Origin: Candidatus Scatosoma pullicola
GTDB taxonomy: Bacteria > Bacillota > Clostridia > Christensenellales > Borkfalkiaceae
Assembly: GCA_018712725.1 (NCBI GenBank)
Contig: DVGN01000075.1
Location: forward strand, 1-53,889
Reading direction: 5' to 3'
Length of the DNA stretch: 53,889 nt
A program made the translations under genes and the position numbers. Of this stretch, positions 1 through 7,447 are shown in pieces; within the stretch, counting starts at the first letter, position 1, and each line of letters opens with the position of its first letter. The notes under the pieces were generated by a model. It made no database searches and had not been told where the DNA came from. It saw nothing but the letters and a program-made list of their open reading frames with translations.

Positions 1-126
1 ACGATTAAGAGCGTGTTGTTTTTGCGCAGGAGATATCGATTTGTTATTATAGGCACGCTTACTATAATAGTTAATCTTTTCACGGACAGAGTAATAAATC
101 TGCCCCGTCTTTCCATGTTTGAACAT
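1..126 (-). CDS. Partial small protein of the mobile element, N-terminal 42 residues
   Basis: The reading frame starts at an ATG on the minus strand at 126-124, preceded by an AGGTGA ribosome site, and runs without a stop to the window edge. The visible part begins MFKHGKTGQIYYSVREKINY and is rich in Tyr, Lys, Asn and Gln. It follows the lysine-rich gene after a gap of about 105 bp that holds a paired hairpin. I do not recognise the family. Its position at the downstream end of the operon leaves room for a replication or regulatory role, but nothing in the visible residues shows this. Confidence 0.6.
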   Translation of the reverse strand, partial: MFKHGKTGQIYYSVREKINYYSKRAYNNKSISPAQKQHALNR

Positions 127-186
127 AATCTCACCTCATAAAAGTAATACCGAAAGGGGCTTTCCCGCCCCAATCGGCTTTTATCA

Positions 187-213
187 CCCCTACGGGGAAT
201 AACACCCTGCGGG
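187..213. repeat. Paired mini-hairpin element, copy 1
   Basis: Two short palindromes lie side by side: CCCC-TAC-GGGG and CCC-TGC-GGG, separated by AATAACA. The same layout occurs at 6742-6773. Read on the minus strand, both copies follow the plan CCC..GGG, TGTTA, CCC..GGG, TGAT(A/G)AAAG. It sits between two element genes, so it is probably an RNA-level signal such as a processing or stability element. There is no U-run directly after it. Confidence 0.6.
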
Positions 214-231
214 AGCAACTATCAAAAGAAA

Positions 232-597
232 CTACTGCCCGCTACGGGCATTTTTCCTTGCTTTCACCTTTGCCCGCTTCGCTTTCTTTTTCTCCAAGCG
301 GGCGTTTTTCTTTGTCTGCTTCGCATTTGCTTTTTCCAAGCGGGCTTTTTCCTTCGCTTCCGCCCTTACCTGTTTTACCTTTGCCTTATCCTTTTTCCGC
401 ACGGCACGTTGATATTGCGCGTCCGCTCTATCCAATCTGCGGAACTGCCGTTTCATATTCTTGAAAATGTACGCCAAAATCTTCTTGTTGTACTTTTCAG
501 GTACAAAATCGGCGGTATCGAGCGTGCGGGCAAATGTGCCGTAATACGTTTCCAAACAAGTGTCGATGAGCTTATTCTTGTTGTAGTTAATCGTCAT
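232..597 (-). CDS. Lysine/alanine/arginine-rich basic protein of the mobile element
   Basis: A 121-residue protein. The first 60 residues look globular with several aromatic residues. The last 60 are almost entirely Lys, Ala, Arg, Glu and Gln in a pattern expected of one long basic helix or coiled coil, so binding to nucleic acid is plausible. The ATG at 597 overlaps the TGA of the Zot-like gene by one base, so the two are translationally coupled; a GTG one codon upstream is the alternative start. Being coupled to the assembly ATPase suggests a role in DNA packaging or in the assembly complex, but this is inference. I know no family for it. Confidence 0.75.
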   Translation of the reverse strand: MTINYNKNKLIDTCLETYYGTFARTLDTADFVPEKYNKKILAYIFKNMKRQFRRLDRADAQYQRAVRKKDKAKVKQVRAEAKEKARLEKANAKQTKKNARLEKKKAKRAKVKARKNARSGQ

Positions 598-1412
598 CAC
601 GCTTTCCCCCGCGAATAGAAGTTTTCGGGCAATTCATCGTCCATATCCCGCAAATATTTGATATAGCCGTCTATCGTGCCGTCGTTCGGCTCTGCGGACA
701 TATAGTCGAAATCGCTATGCAAATGCCCGTCGTAAAACTTCGGCTTGCAATTCTGACTATCATAGCAGGCGAACACGTTATAATCGGCTTTGACGACTTC
801 TTCCGTGTAACAATCCTTGTCTTTCTTCCCGCTTTGCATATATCGGTCAAAAAGACCGCTGTTATCAATACAGCGTATCGTCCATTTGAGCGAACACACA
901 CGCCCGAAACCGTCGTACTTGAACGCCAAATCCACGATTTCAATGAACTGCGCAAGTTCGCGCACGTTCACGTCAATCAGCATAGGGCGCTGCGTATCGA
1001 GCCAGATATCCAAATCGTTATGCCCATGCTGTTCATACCAACGGCTTTGCCAATCGGGGAAATAGCGGGACATTCGGCTGTTCAAATACTTTTGCGCTTC
1101 GGTAATACAAATACACTCATGCGGCAAATTGAAATGCGTTTGCACGAACTCATTCGCATAGCCCAAACGAAACGGATTGATACGGCGGGAAAGGCGGGGA
1201 CGATACCCGAACTTGTGCATGACAATATCGTAATTCGCCGATACACAATGTACGGGTATCGTCTCCAACCCGTCAAAACCGCTTTGCCGCTTCAATAATA
1301 TCTCCCGCCGCATAGCGGTGTTCCGTTGTCTGTCAAATGCCGCCATATTCGCAATATGTGTTAAAAAACACGTCTTGCCCGTTCGCGGCGGGGCGAATAT
1401 TATCGTAATCAT
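597..1412 (-). CDS. Zot/pI-like phage assembly ATPase
   Basis: A 271-residue P-loop ATPase of the zonular occludens toxin (Zot, PF05707)/pI type, which drives filamentous phage extrusion through the host envelope. Walker A is APPRTGKT at residues 7-14. The Walker B region is ICITEAQ at 101-107, with Glu105 as the likely catalytic acid. The following HGHNDLDIWLDTQ (129-141) matches the conserved Zot sensor region that normally reads RHxxLDIxxxTQ. Unlike gene I proteins of Gram-negative inoviruses, I see no clear membrane helix in the C-terminal third, so it may rely on a partner membrane protein encoded just upstream. The start has an AAAGG site about 8 bases away. It is the best diagnostic gene for calling this element inovirus-like. 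Confidence 0.85.
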   Translation of the reverse strand: MITIIFAPPRTGKTCFLTHIANMAAFDRQRNTAMRREILLKRQSGFDGLETIPVHCVSANYDIVMHKFGYRPRLSRRINPFRLGYANEFVQTHFNLPHECICITEAQKYLNSRMSRYFPDWQSRWYEQHGHNDLDIWLDTQRPMLIDVNVRELAQFIEIVDLAFKYDGFGRVCSLKWTIRCIDNSGLFDRYMQSGKKDKDCYTEEVVKADYNVFACYDSQNCKPKFYDGHLHSDFDYMSAEPNDGTIDGYIKYLRDMDDELPENFYSRGKA

Positions 1413-1422
1413 AGCCTACCTT

Positions 1423-1442
1423 TTTGAAAGTGCACTTTCAAA
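1423..1442. repeat. Perfect 20-bp palindrome between the pIII-like gene and the Zot-like gene
   Basis: TTTGAAAGTGCACTTTCAAA is its own reverse complement. It fills most of the 34-bp gap between the stop of the 672-residue protein and the Zot-like start. A near-identical copy lies at 3436-3453, at the other end of the same gene. A perfect palindrome without a loop suggests binding by a dimeric protein or a recombination site rather than a terminator. Confidence 0.8.
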
Positions 1443-1446
1443 TTTC

Positions 1447-3465
1447 CTACTTGAAAGACAGCCAACCGAGATAAGGGTCGAGCCATTCCGTTATGGACAA
1501 AGCCCATGTTTGGATAAAGAATATATCCAGCACCACGGTCACAGCAATGAGAATGAGCATAACCCAATTCGGCAAACCGCACAATTTTACAAGAAGTATC
1601 TGCAACAACCACAAGATAAGGACTTCGCCGACGACAAGAATGACATACGCCCACCATGCAGGAGTTATTGCGTCACTCTCCGTGTGTACGGGTGGAGTTG
1701 CCGCAGGAACAACGTCGATAGGCTTCATGGCAACGGGGATAACGGTATCGACTTTACCGTTGGAAAACGTCACGTCGATAATATCGAAATCCAAATTGAC
1801 CGTTTCCTGAAAGAAATAAGCGTTGCTATCGCCCTGTACCCAAGACCTGCCGTTCCACTCCAAACATGTCGCTTCCTGCGAAATATAATCGCTCGTCTGA
1901 TAACGGAACAGATACACGGTACATTCCGCATTTTCAGGGTCAGCACAAAAATCTTTCAAATCCTGCACGTCACCTGCCGAAACATAGAGCCTTTGCGAGA
2001 TCTCATCGTCTGTACCCTGTAAATCCGTCTCTTGGTCAATCGGATAAATTGCCTGAATACCGTCAAACTTTGCAGAACTTTCCACATGGGAATTGCCCCA
2101 AAGTTTTTCCCACCAAGTTTGCGAAATAATTTCGCTCGTCAGGGCATATTCCGTTTCACGTTCGATATTGACTTCGGTAAACGTATCGGCGACACTTTCA
2201 AATATCGTACGGCTGTATTTATCGTTTACCAACTCGCCGCCATAAACGTCTTTACTCGTTTTCAATGCGGCAATCAAATCTTCCGATGAAATGGTGTAAT
2301 TATCCGCGCTGTCCACGCCGTCACCCGAATTGAATATGTAATACAGCGGATTTACAACGTCGCCGTAATACTCATGCGCGAACATAGAGGACGGGGGAAC
2401 GTCGGGGAAGTTATAAGAATAACCATACCACCATTGGTCATAGCCGCCGTCCGCAAACGGTTTTTGCGTTAAGTCGCCGAGATACAGATAACCCATATCC
2501 TTAATTTTCCCGCCGTGACTGTTCCCGTCCACCGTGTTCAAATCAACGCCGAGATAATTGCGAATTGCGTTATATGCCGCCTGATTGCCCGTTACAAGCA
2601 TGGGCTTCAAAACGGCGTCCAGCCAGCGGGCATGAACGGCGGACATTTCCCCGAACAGTTCGATAAAATCATTTGGCACGGCAAAATACACGCTATGCAA
2701 ACTGTCCTGCGTATAATCGTTTTTACCGTTCGTACCTTCGGGGCGATATGCCGTGTACTGCGGCTTCAAATGCAAGGTATCTGCCTGTTCGCTGTCAATA
2801 TCGAGCGTACTGTCAGCGTTCGGGTCACTGCCGTAACCTGCGGCATAGCCCGTATAAAAATATTTGGTAGACACCTGATAATTTTCCGCTTCGCCCGTGC
2901 TTGCCGTCACAAGTTCGATTTCCGTTACGTCGTAAATACGTTCCGTACTGTTCAAACTTGCCAAAATATCCGCTTTCTGCTCACCCGTCATATAGACTTT
3001 GAATTTGAGGAACAAGCCCTCATAATTCGGTATCTCGCATTGATTGAGATACAAAAGCATATATTTGACGGAATGTTCTTGCTCACCCGCCCGCAACTGA
3101 ATTGCATTGCGCGTAGAATTCAGATTGAACGTCAGCCCGCGCGGATTATGCACATAGACGTACAAACCGTAATTGCCTTGCAGATTACTGTAAAAACTAT
3201 AACAATACTCCGCAAGCGCAAACACATTCGTTTCGCCCTGCTCGTCAAAGGCATAGTCACGAAAATCGAAGGCTTCACCATCAACGGTGGAGCTTTGCAA
3301 ATCGTCCATAACGTTGGAACTATCCATCTGCACGTCGCCGATAAGCGTATCGGCATAAGCAACGGGGGCGGTACTATGACTGCCCAAAACCATTGCCACG
3401 CAAAGCATAATGAAAACAAACAGCGATATAAGCCGTTGAAAGTGTACTTTCAAAAATTTTTTCAT
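1447..3465 (-). CDS. Large exported protein with C-terminal membrane segments, pIII-like candidate
   Basis: A 672-residue protein with a Sec signal peptide of about 38 residues (hydrophobic core ISLFVFIMLCVAMVLG, cleavage after PVAYA). A long ectodomain rich in Tyr, Asp and Asn follows. The C-terminus has two strongly hydrophobic segments from about residue 608 to 660, so the protein is anchored by its C-terminus. This layout (signal, large outer domain, C-terminal anchor, directly before the Zot gene) is that of filamentous phage adsorption protein pIII. I see no sequence motif that proves it. The ATG at 3465 has a GAGG site and follows the previous stop by 11 bases. A surface adhesin of a conjugative element is the alternative. 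Confidence 0.7.
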   Translation of the reverse strand: MKKFLKVHFQRLISLFVFIMLCVAMVLGSHSTAPVAYADTLIGDVQMDSSNVMDDLQSSTVDGEAFDFRDYAFDEQGETNVFALAEYCYSFYSNLQGNYGLYVYVHNPRGLTFNLNSTRNAIQLRAGEQEHSVKYMLLYLNQCEIPNYEGLFLKFKVYMTGEQKADILASLNSTERIYDVTEIELVTASTGEAENYQVSTKYFYTGYAAGYGSDPNADSTLDIDSEQADTLHLKPQYTAYRPEGTNGKNDYTQDSLHSVYFAVPNDFIELFGEMSAVHARWLDAVLKPMLVTGNQAAYNAIRNYLGVDLNTVDGNSHGGKIKDMGYLYLGDLTQKPFADGGYDQWWYGYSYNFPDVPPSSMFAHEYYGDVVNPLYYIFNSGDGVDSADNYTISSEDLIAALKTSKDVYGGELVNDKYSRTIFESVADTFTEVNIERETEYALTSEIISQTWWEKLWGNSHVESSAKFDGIQAIYPIDQETDLQGTDDEISQRLYVSAGDVQDLKDFCADPENAECTVYLFRYQTSDYISQEATCLEWNGRSWVQGDSNAYFFQETVNLDFDIIDVTFSNGKVDTVIPVAMKPIDVVPAATPPVHTESDAITPAWWAYVILVVGEVLILWLLQILLVKLCGLPNWVMLILIAVTVVLDIFFIQTWALSITEWLDPYLGWLSFK
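3436..3453. repeat. Near-palindrome, second copy of TTGAAAGTG(C/T)ACTTTCAA
   Basis: TTGAAAGTGTACTTTCAA differs from the perfect palindrome at 1423-1442 by a single central base. It lies inside codons 5-10 of the 672-residue exported protein, so the two copies bracket that gene, 2.0 kb apart. Confidence 0.75.
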
Positions 3466-3475
3466 TATGTATTCC

Positions 3476-4339
3476 TCACTTACTCACAGAATACACCCAA
3501 ATCGAGACCAACTCGGCGGGCATAAAGAAAGAATATACGCCGTCCTGCGACTGCAAATCCGATATAATTTCGTCCTGCTCGTCCAACAGCACCACACGGG
3601 TGATTTCACATTCCGCAGGGTCATAATCAATCGTAAACTCAACCCTTTCGCCCACGTATGCGTTGACAGGCAATTCGGCATAAACCGAATAATCTATGCT
3701 GTCCGCATAATAAAGAGCAAAAATCGAATAATACGGCACTTCTGACATAGGAATATCGCCGACGATAAACTGCGAACAGTCAAGTGAAACCTGCATGGGG
3801 TCACTGTTAAACGGCAAAACGACCGTGCTGTTATCCACCGTGACCGTTATTGCAAAATAGTCCGTGTATTCGGTTATGTCGTAATCCATAGGCGTTATAC
3901 TGCCGCCGTAACGCTGTTCAAGCACGTTTTCAACGTCCATATCCTGCGGGATTGTCAACGAAAAACCCGTTGACGAAACTTCCAAACCGAACATATCCGA
4001 ATAATCGTCCAATTCGGCATTATCGTTATACAGTCGATACATCTCCGTACCGACTGTAAAACGGAAGTTCTTTTCCCTGTTTGACGTTACTCTAACAGAA
4101 TAATCGACTTCACCGCCCGTCAAAGACTTTACGGAAAATTCGTGCTTGTCGGACGGCGCAAGCCACAGACTTCCGCCGTCCGCATTGCCCAAATAACGTT
4201 GCCCGCCATACTCGACGTAAAACGTCTTACCTTGACTTTGCAACCCGAAGTACACGCCGACAAAAACAACACAGACTATGAGCAAAACAGCCACGAACCA
4301 CGCAACTACTTTTCCAAACGTACTGCCCGACCTGCTCAT
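3476..4339 (-). CDS. Exported protein anchored by an N-terminal membrane helix
   Basis: A 287-residue protein with a single N-terminal hydrophobic helix (residues about 9-32, VVAWFVAVLLIVCVVFVGVYFG) and the rest predicted outside the membrane. The outer part is rich in Tyr, Asp, Ser and Val, in keeping with beta structure. The hydrophobic segment has no clear signal peptidase site, so it probably stays as an anchor. It lies 12 bases after the next exported protein gene and 11 bases before the pIII-like gene, so the three form a structural or envelope module. No family recognised; a minor virion or tip protein is the most natural guess. Confidence 0.65.
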   Translation of the reverse strand: MSRSGSTFGKVVAWFVAVLLIVCVVFVGVYFGLQSQGKTFYVEYGGQRYLGNADGGSLWLAPSDKHEFSVKSLTGGEVDYSVRVTSNREKNFRFTVGTEMYRLYNDNAELDDYSDMFGLEVSSTGFSLTIPQDMDVENVLEQRYGGSITPMDYDITEYTDYFAITVTVDNSTVVLPFNSDPMQVSLDCSQFIVGDIPMSEVPYYSIFALYYADSIDYSVYAELPVNAYVGERVEFTIDYDPAECEITRVVLLDEQDEIISDLQSQDGVYSFFMPAELVSIWVYSVSK

Positions 4340-4350
4340 AATTCACCGCC

Positions 4351-5457
4351 TTAAACGATAATGCTCGACTGATTGAGAGACACGCCCGATACCGCGATTA
4401 CATAAGAGCCGGCGTCGAACAGAATATCGATACTGCCGCTGACCGAGGAATACGTTCCCGTCAGTTCAAACTCAAACGCGAAAAGCGGAGAAGTGGAATT
4501 ATCGCGAAGCCATGCGAACATATCGTTGAACAATTCGGGACGTTCGCCATAATAATACGGGCCGCCGCTTTCAGATGCGCTCGCATTATCCATAAAACCA
4601 GACTCCATAGGATAAGACGACGAAGAGCCGACAAAAGGAATAGGAGTAGAAAGAGCAATCGTCGCCGCAGTGCCGCCGATTTCAGCAAGCGCCGCATACA
4701 TTGTTTCAGCACCTTCGCCCTCAACAATCGTATATTCTTCCGCAAACGTATCTTCAACCGTGAAATCGGAATAAGTAATCGACGGCGTAAGCGTCAAAGA
4801 ACAATTCCAAGTGGGAATTGACATAGTTTCATCGTTCGCATTTGCCACGACAGCACTGCCGCCGCTCGACGGCTGAAACGAAAAACTGATGTCCTCAATG
4901 CGTTTCGCAAAATCAATTGTACAATCCGCCTTTTTGTCGGAATATGCACGACTTGCCGCCGTAACTTTGATTTTCGCGCCGAAATCCTGCAAGCACTGTA
5001 CCGTTGCCGTATCCGCACCGTCGCTCGACGGGGTGACCGTTACATAGTCCGTGACCGTCTTACCCGTTGCCCATGCGTCGGAAGGATTGACGAATGAAAC
5101 CGACCAATCCAAACGCTTGTCCGTTGCGTTAATCGGCTCGACTGTCGCTTTAAGCGTTACACTGTCATACGCCGCTTCCACACCGTCCAAAGAACGTGCC
5201 GAACGGAACGTCATCGCCATAGGCATGGCAACGGGGGTATTGCTTGCAACCTCTTCGCCGTCCTCATTCGTAACGGGAGCGCCGCCGTCATCTTCTTCAC
5301 CTTGCTGTTCTTCTTCATCTGCGGGCTGTTCCTGTTCGATAGGGTTGAATACAATGTTGCCCCTATCCCAAAACACAACGCCGACAATCACGCCCGCAAC
5401 AATAATGAGGGCGAGAAAAAGGGAAAGAATTTTCCAACCAATATTGTTCCTTTGCAT
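4351..5457 (-). CDS. Exported membrane-anchored protein with Ig-like region
   Basis: A 368-residue protein. Residues 7-29 form a membrane helix (ILSLFLALIIVAGVIVGVVFW). An acidic spacer (residues about 41-58, mostly Glu, Gln and Asp) precedes beta-rich sequence. Residues about 90-165 (VTLKATVEPINATDKRLDWS, then DYVTVTPSSDGADTATV) resemble bacterial Ig-like (Big_2 type) domains of surface and phage structural proteins. Ig-like domains on phage particles usually bind host surface sugars. It is the first of three consecutive exported proteins upstream of the Zot-like ATPase. The ATG has a AAGGAG site 6 bases upstream. Confidence 0.68.
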   Translation of the reverse strand: MQRNNIGWKILSLFLALIIVAGVIVGVVFWDRGNIVFNPIEQEQPADEEEQQGEEDDGGAPVTNEDGEEVASNTPVAMPMAMTFRSARSLDGVEAAYDSVTLKATVEPINATDKRLDWSVSFVNPSDAWATGKTVTDYVTVTPSSDGADTATVQCLQDFGAKIKVTAASRAYSDKKADCTIDFAKRIEDISFSFQPSSGGSAVVANANDETMSIPTWNCSLTLTPSITYSDFTVEDTFAEEYTIVEGEGAETMYAALAEIGGTAATIALSTPIPFVGSSSSYPMESGFMDNASASESGGPYYYGERPELFNDMFAWLRDNSTSPLFAFEFELTGTYSSVSGSIDILFDAGSYVIAVSGVSLNQSSIIV

Positions 5458-5471
5458 TTTCTTTTATCTCC

Positions 5472-5669
5472 TTAAAATTTTTTCGCTTTCTTACAGAGCA
5501 ACGCATACTCATAGTCACGGTGCTCTTTCATCGCACGGTCAACGGCTTTCAAATCACCGCGCCGCGCCGCATTGTCCAACTTATGTTCGCTATACTCGTA
5601 CATACTTTGCAGACGTGCCGCAGAAGCAGTACGGGCAAGCTCTTTCTGTTTTCGCGTAAAACGTATCAT
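5472..5669 (-). CDS. Small charged helical protein of the mobile element
   Basis: A 65-residue protein, mostly charged (Arg, Lys, Glu, Asp) and Ala, predicted to be all helix. It has no signal peptide or membrane segment, so it is not a coat candidate. It lies 3 bases after the neighbouring small gene and 14 bases before the exported Ig-like protein. No family recognised. Confidence 0.62.
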   Translation of the reverse strand: MIRFTRKQKELARTASAARLQSMYEYSEHKLDNAARRGDLKAVDRAMKEHRDYEYALLCKKAKKF

Positions 5670-5672
5670 AGC

Positions 5673-5894
5673 TTATACCCAACGGTGCGTTTTACGGTCA
5701 TAGTCCGCACGGCGACGGACGTTATTCCCGTCACTATCCGTATGCCAATAGTGCAAGGTGATAACGTCATGACCTTTCGACGGCTTCGAGGACGTAACGC
5801 AATATGTACGCTTCAACGCTTCGTTCTCGCGCCAGCCAGCATTTGCCGCCATAACACGCTTTTCCGAATTTGTCAGCTTTTTCAAAAATGCCAT
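5673..5894 (-). CDS. Small basic protein of the mobile element
   Basis: A 73-residue protein starting MAFLKKLTNSEKRVMAANAG, with an aromatic and basic second half ending in RKTHRWV. The gap to the upstream gene is 9 bases and the gap to the downstream gene is 3 bases, so it is clearly part of the operon; an AGGTGGC ribosome site is present. It has no membrane segment. No family recognised. Confidence 0.62.
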   Translation of the reverse strand: MAFLKKLTNSEKRVMAANAGWRENEALKRTYCVTSSKPSKGHDVITLHYWHTDSDGNNVRRRADYDRKTHRWV

Positions 5895-5903
5895 ACCGCC
5901 ACC

Positions 5904-6158
5904 TCAACACTTCGTCACTTCAACGATTTCGCCGTCGCTGTTCACGACATAGCAAAAGCCGCCTTTGTTCTTGCCGCCTTTTCGTGCGGACTTTTTCGCA
6001 GTGCTTTTCTTCCCGCGCACGTCATTCACGCCATTGCGGAAAGACTGCTTCGTCGCTTCATCGGGGCAAGCTACACGCCTGCCCGCCTTTGCCGTGGCGT
6101 ATGCACGCCCCATGTGATACGCTTTGCGTTCCTTTGCGGAATACTTTGCCTTTGGCAT
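5904..6158 (-). CDS. Small basic protein with Lys-rich linker
   Basis: An 84-residue protein with two parts: an N-terminal stretch around KAYHMGRAYATAKAGRRVAC and a very basic linker (KKSTAKKSARKGGKNKGG), then a short hydrophobic tail ending in a cysteine. The net charge is strongly positive, so it could bind phage DNA or RNA. RBS AGGTGAG precedes the ATG. No family recognised with confidence. Confidence 0.62.
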   Translation of the reverse strand: MPKAKYSAKERKAYHMGRAYATAKAGRRVACPDEATKQSFRNGVNDVRGKKSTAKKSARKGGKNKGGFCYVVNSDGEIVEVTKC

Positions 6159-6169
6159 AATCTCACCTC

Positions 6170-6487
6170 TTAAAACTTCGTATTTCCGTTGTTTCTGCGT
6201 TCGCGTTTCGGCTCATACGCGCGAACTTTTTGGCGGACATAACCTTTCGCTTCGTTCTTCCATAAGTCGGCAAGCGTATCGCGCGCAGACTGATAGCCGT
6301 ATGTGATTTCCGTACACCCTGACCCCATGCCGCGATAACCCTTGCCGTCTTTACGGCGTTTGCCCGTCAGCTGAACTTGATACCCGCCGTATGCGCCCTG
6401 TATGCGCAATTCGTTGCCCGTCCGTGAACAATACTTATCGTTCAAGCGGTCAACTTCGGCTTGCAGATCTCTTCTCGTAATTGCCAC
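6170..6487 (-). CDS. Small protein of the mobile element, 105 residues
   Basis: A 105-residue protein with an N-terminal helix (RRDLQAEVDRLNDKYCSRTG) followed by a glycine- and tyrosine-rich middle (GAYGGYQVQLTGKRRKDGKG, then ITYGYQSARDTLADLWK) and a basic tail. It reads like the small DNA-associated proteins common in phages of gut Firmicutes, but I cannot name a family. RBS AGGTGG lies upstream of the ATG. It is separated from the next genes by 9 and 11 bases. Confidence 0.64.
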   Translation of the reverse strand: MAITRRDLQAEVDRLNDKYCSRTGNELRIQGAYGGYQVQLTGKRRKDGKGYRGMGSGCTEITYGYQSARDTLADLWKNEAKGYVRQKVRAYEPKRERRNNGNTKF

Positions 6488-6496
6488 AATGCCACC

Positions 6497-6703
6497 TCAT
6501 AAATTTTGAATTTTGTCCCGTACGGTCTCATATTTATCGACCGCAAACACACCCGTTTCCTTGCCTTTTCCGTCCGTTCCCGTTTCAATGAATGTTCCGT
6601 CTTTGTCCTCTAAAATGCCCGTTATCGTCCGCACAGGTACCATGCACCGCTTTCCGATTTTGCCGCCCACTTCCCAAATCCGAACTTCCAAAAATCCGTT
6701 CAT
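6497..6703 (-). CDS. Small beta-rich protein of the mobile element
   Basis: A 68-residue protein, mostly beta-type residues, ending YETVRDKIQNL. The ATG at 6703 has an AAGGAG site 10 bases upstream. A longer frame opens at 6742 but starts inside a paired hairpin element and lacks a site, so the shorter form is preferred. It lies 9 bases before the next gene. No family recognised; a small OB-like fold is possible but unproven. Confidence 0.6.
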   Translation of the reverse strand: MNGFLEVRIWEVGGKIGKRCMVPVRTITGILEDKDGTFIETGTDGKGKETGVFAVDKYETVRDKIQNL

Positions 6704-6741
6704 TTCCCGTTGTCTCCTTATTCCGTATTTTCCTTTCATCA

Positions 6742-6773
6742 CCCTTGCAGGGAGCTAACACCCCTTGCAGGGG
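6742..6773. repeat. Paired mini-hairpin element, copy 2
   Basis: CCC-TTGCA-GGG and CCCC-TTGCA-GGGG lie next to each other, separated by AGCTAACA. It shares its layout and the TAACACCC junction with the copy at 187-213. It sits between two element genes and just upstream of the start of the 68-residue gene. Confidence 0.6.
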
Positions 6774-6849
6774 ACTTTTCCTATTAAAAAGAATAAATAG
6801 CCGTCTGCCCGCCCATGAATTTTCCACAGGCGGGGGACTGCTCTATTTT

Positions 6850-7317
6850 TTATGCCGCCGTTTCGGGGGTGACCTCAACGGGCTTGACAGGCATATTCAC
6901 CATGTTCATGAGCATGGTGAGTAAATCCACGTCCGACTTGCCCGTGGGCTTCACCTCACAGTGCCACACAACGCCGTTTTCATCGACCGTGTTCACTGTA
7001 TAGACCGTGCGGTGTTGTTTCCTGCCGTTAAATTCCGTCACTTCGTCCGTAATGTCAAGTTCCGCTTCGGGATTGACGTCAAAAACCAAATCGAGAGGGA
7101 GATACCCGCCCTTATCTTTCGGCGAGAAATCCACAACCACTTTGCGCCCGCGCAGATTGCCGTGCAGTTTGTACTTGAAGTACAGCCGCCCATCGCTCGT
7201 CACATACTGATTGCCGCGCTTGTCCAAAATCGCTTCGCGCCGAATTACAAAATTCCCGTTCCGCATTTCCGCCACCTGCTCCGTTGCTCCGTTCATGCCT
7301 TTCTGTTCCTTTGCCAT
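6850..7317 (-). CDS. Element protein, candidate single-stranded DNA-binding protein
   Basis: A 155-residue acidic to neutral protein. Residues about 20-120 alternate polar and hydrophobic residues in a beta pattern (EMRNGNFVIRREAILDKRGN, RLYFKYKLHGNLRGRKVVVD), followed by a Met- and Leu-rich segment and a short tail. Size, position among early genes and lack of membrane segments would suit a phage single-stranded DNA-binding protein, but no motif proves it. Start chosen at 7317 because AAAGGAG lies about 12 bases upstream; the frame stays open to 7431 but that extension is Pro- and Gly-rich and has no ribosome site. About 130 bases of apparently non-coding sequence separate it from the peptidase gene. 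Confidence 0.6.
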   Translation of the reverse strand: MAKEQKGMNGATEQVAEMRNGNFVIRREAILDKRGNQYVTSDGRLYFKYKLHGNLRGRKVVVDFSPKDKGGYLPLDLVFDVNPEAELDITDEVTEFNGRKQHRTVYTVNTVDENGVVWHCEVKPTGKSDVDLLTMLMNMVNMPVKPVEVTPETAA

Positions 7318-7447
7318 AATTTTGATAAACTCCTTTGGCAGTGGGTTGCCAGCCGTCCAATTTTTTGCTTTCGCAGACGGGGCGGGGGTCGGAGGTGTGC
7401 CCCCCGCTTGTCCGTTTCGCCGTACTCCCAACGGCTCATCAGTGCGA

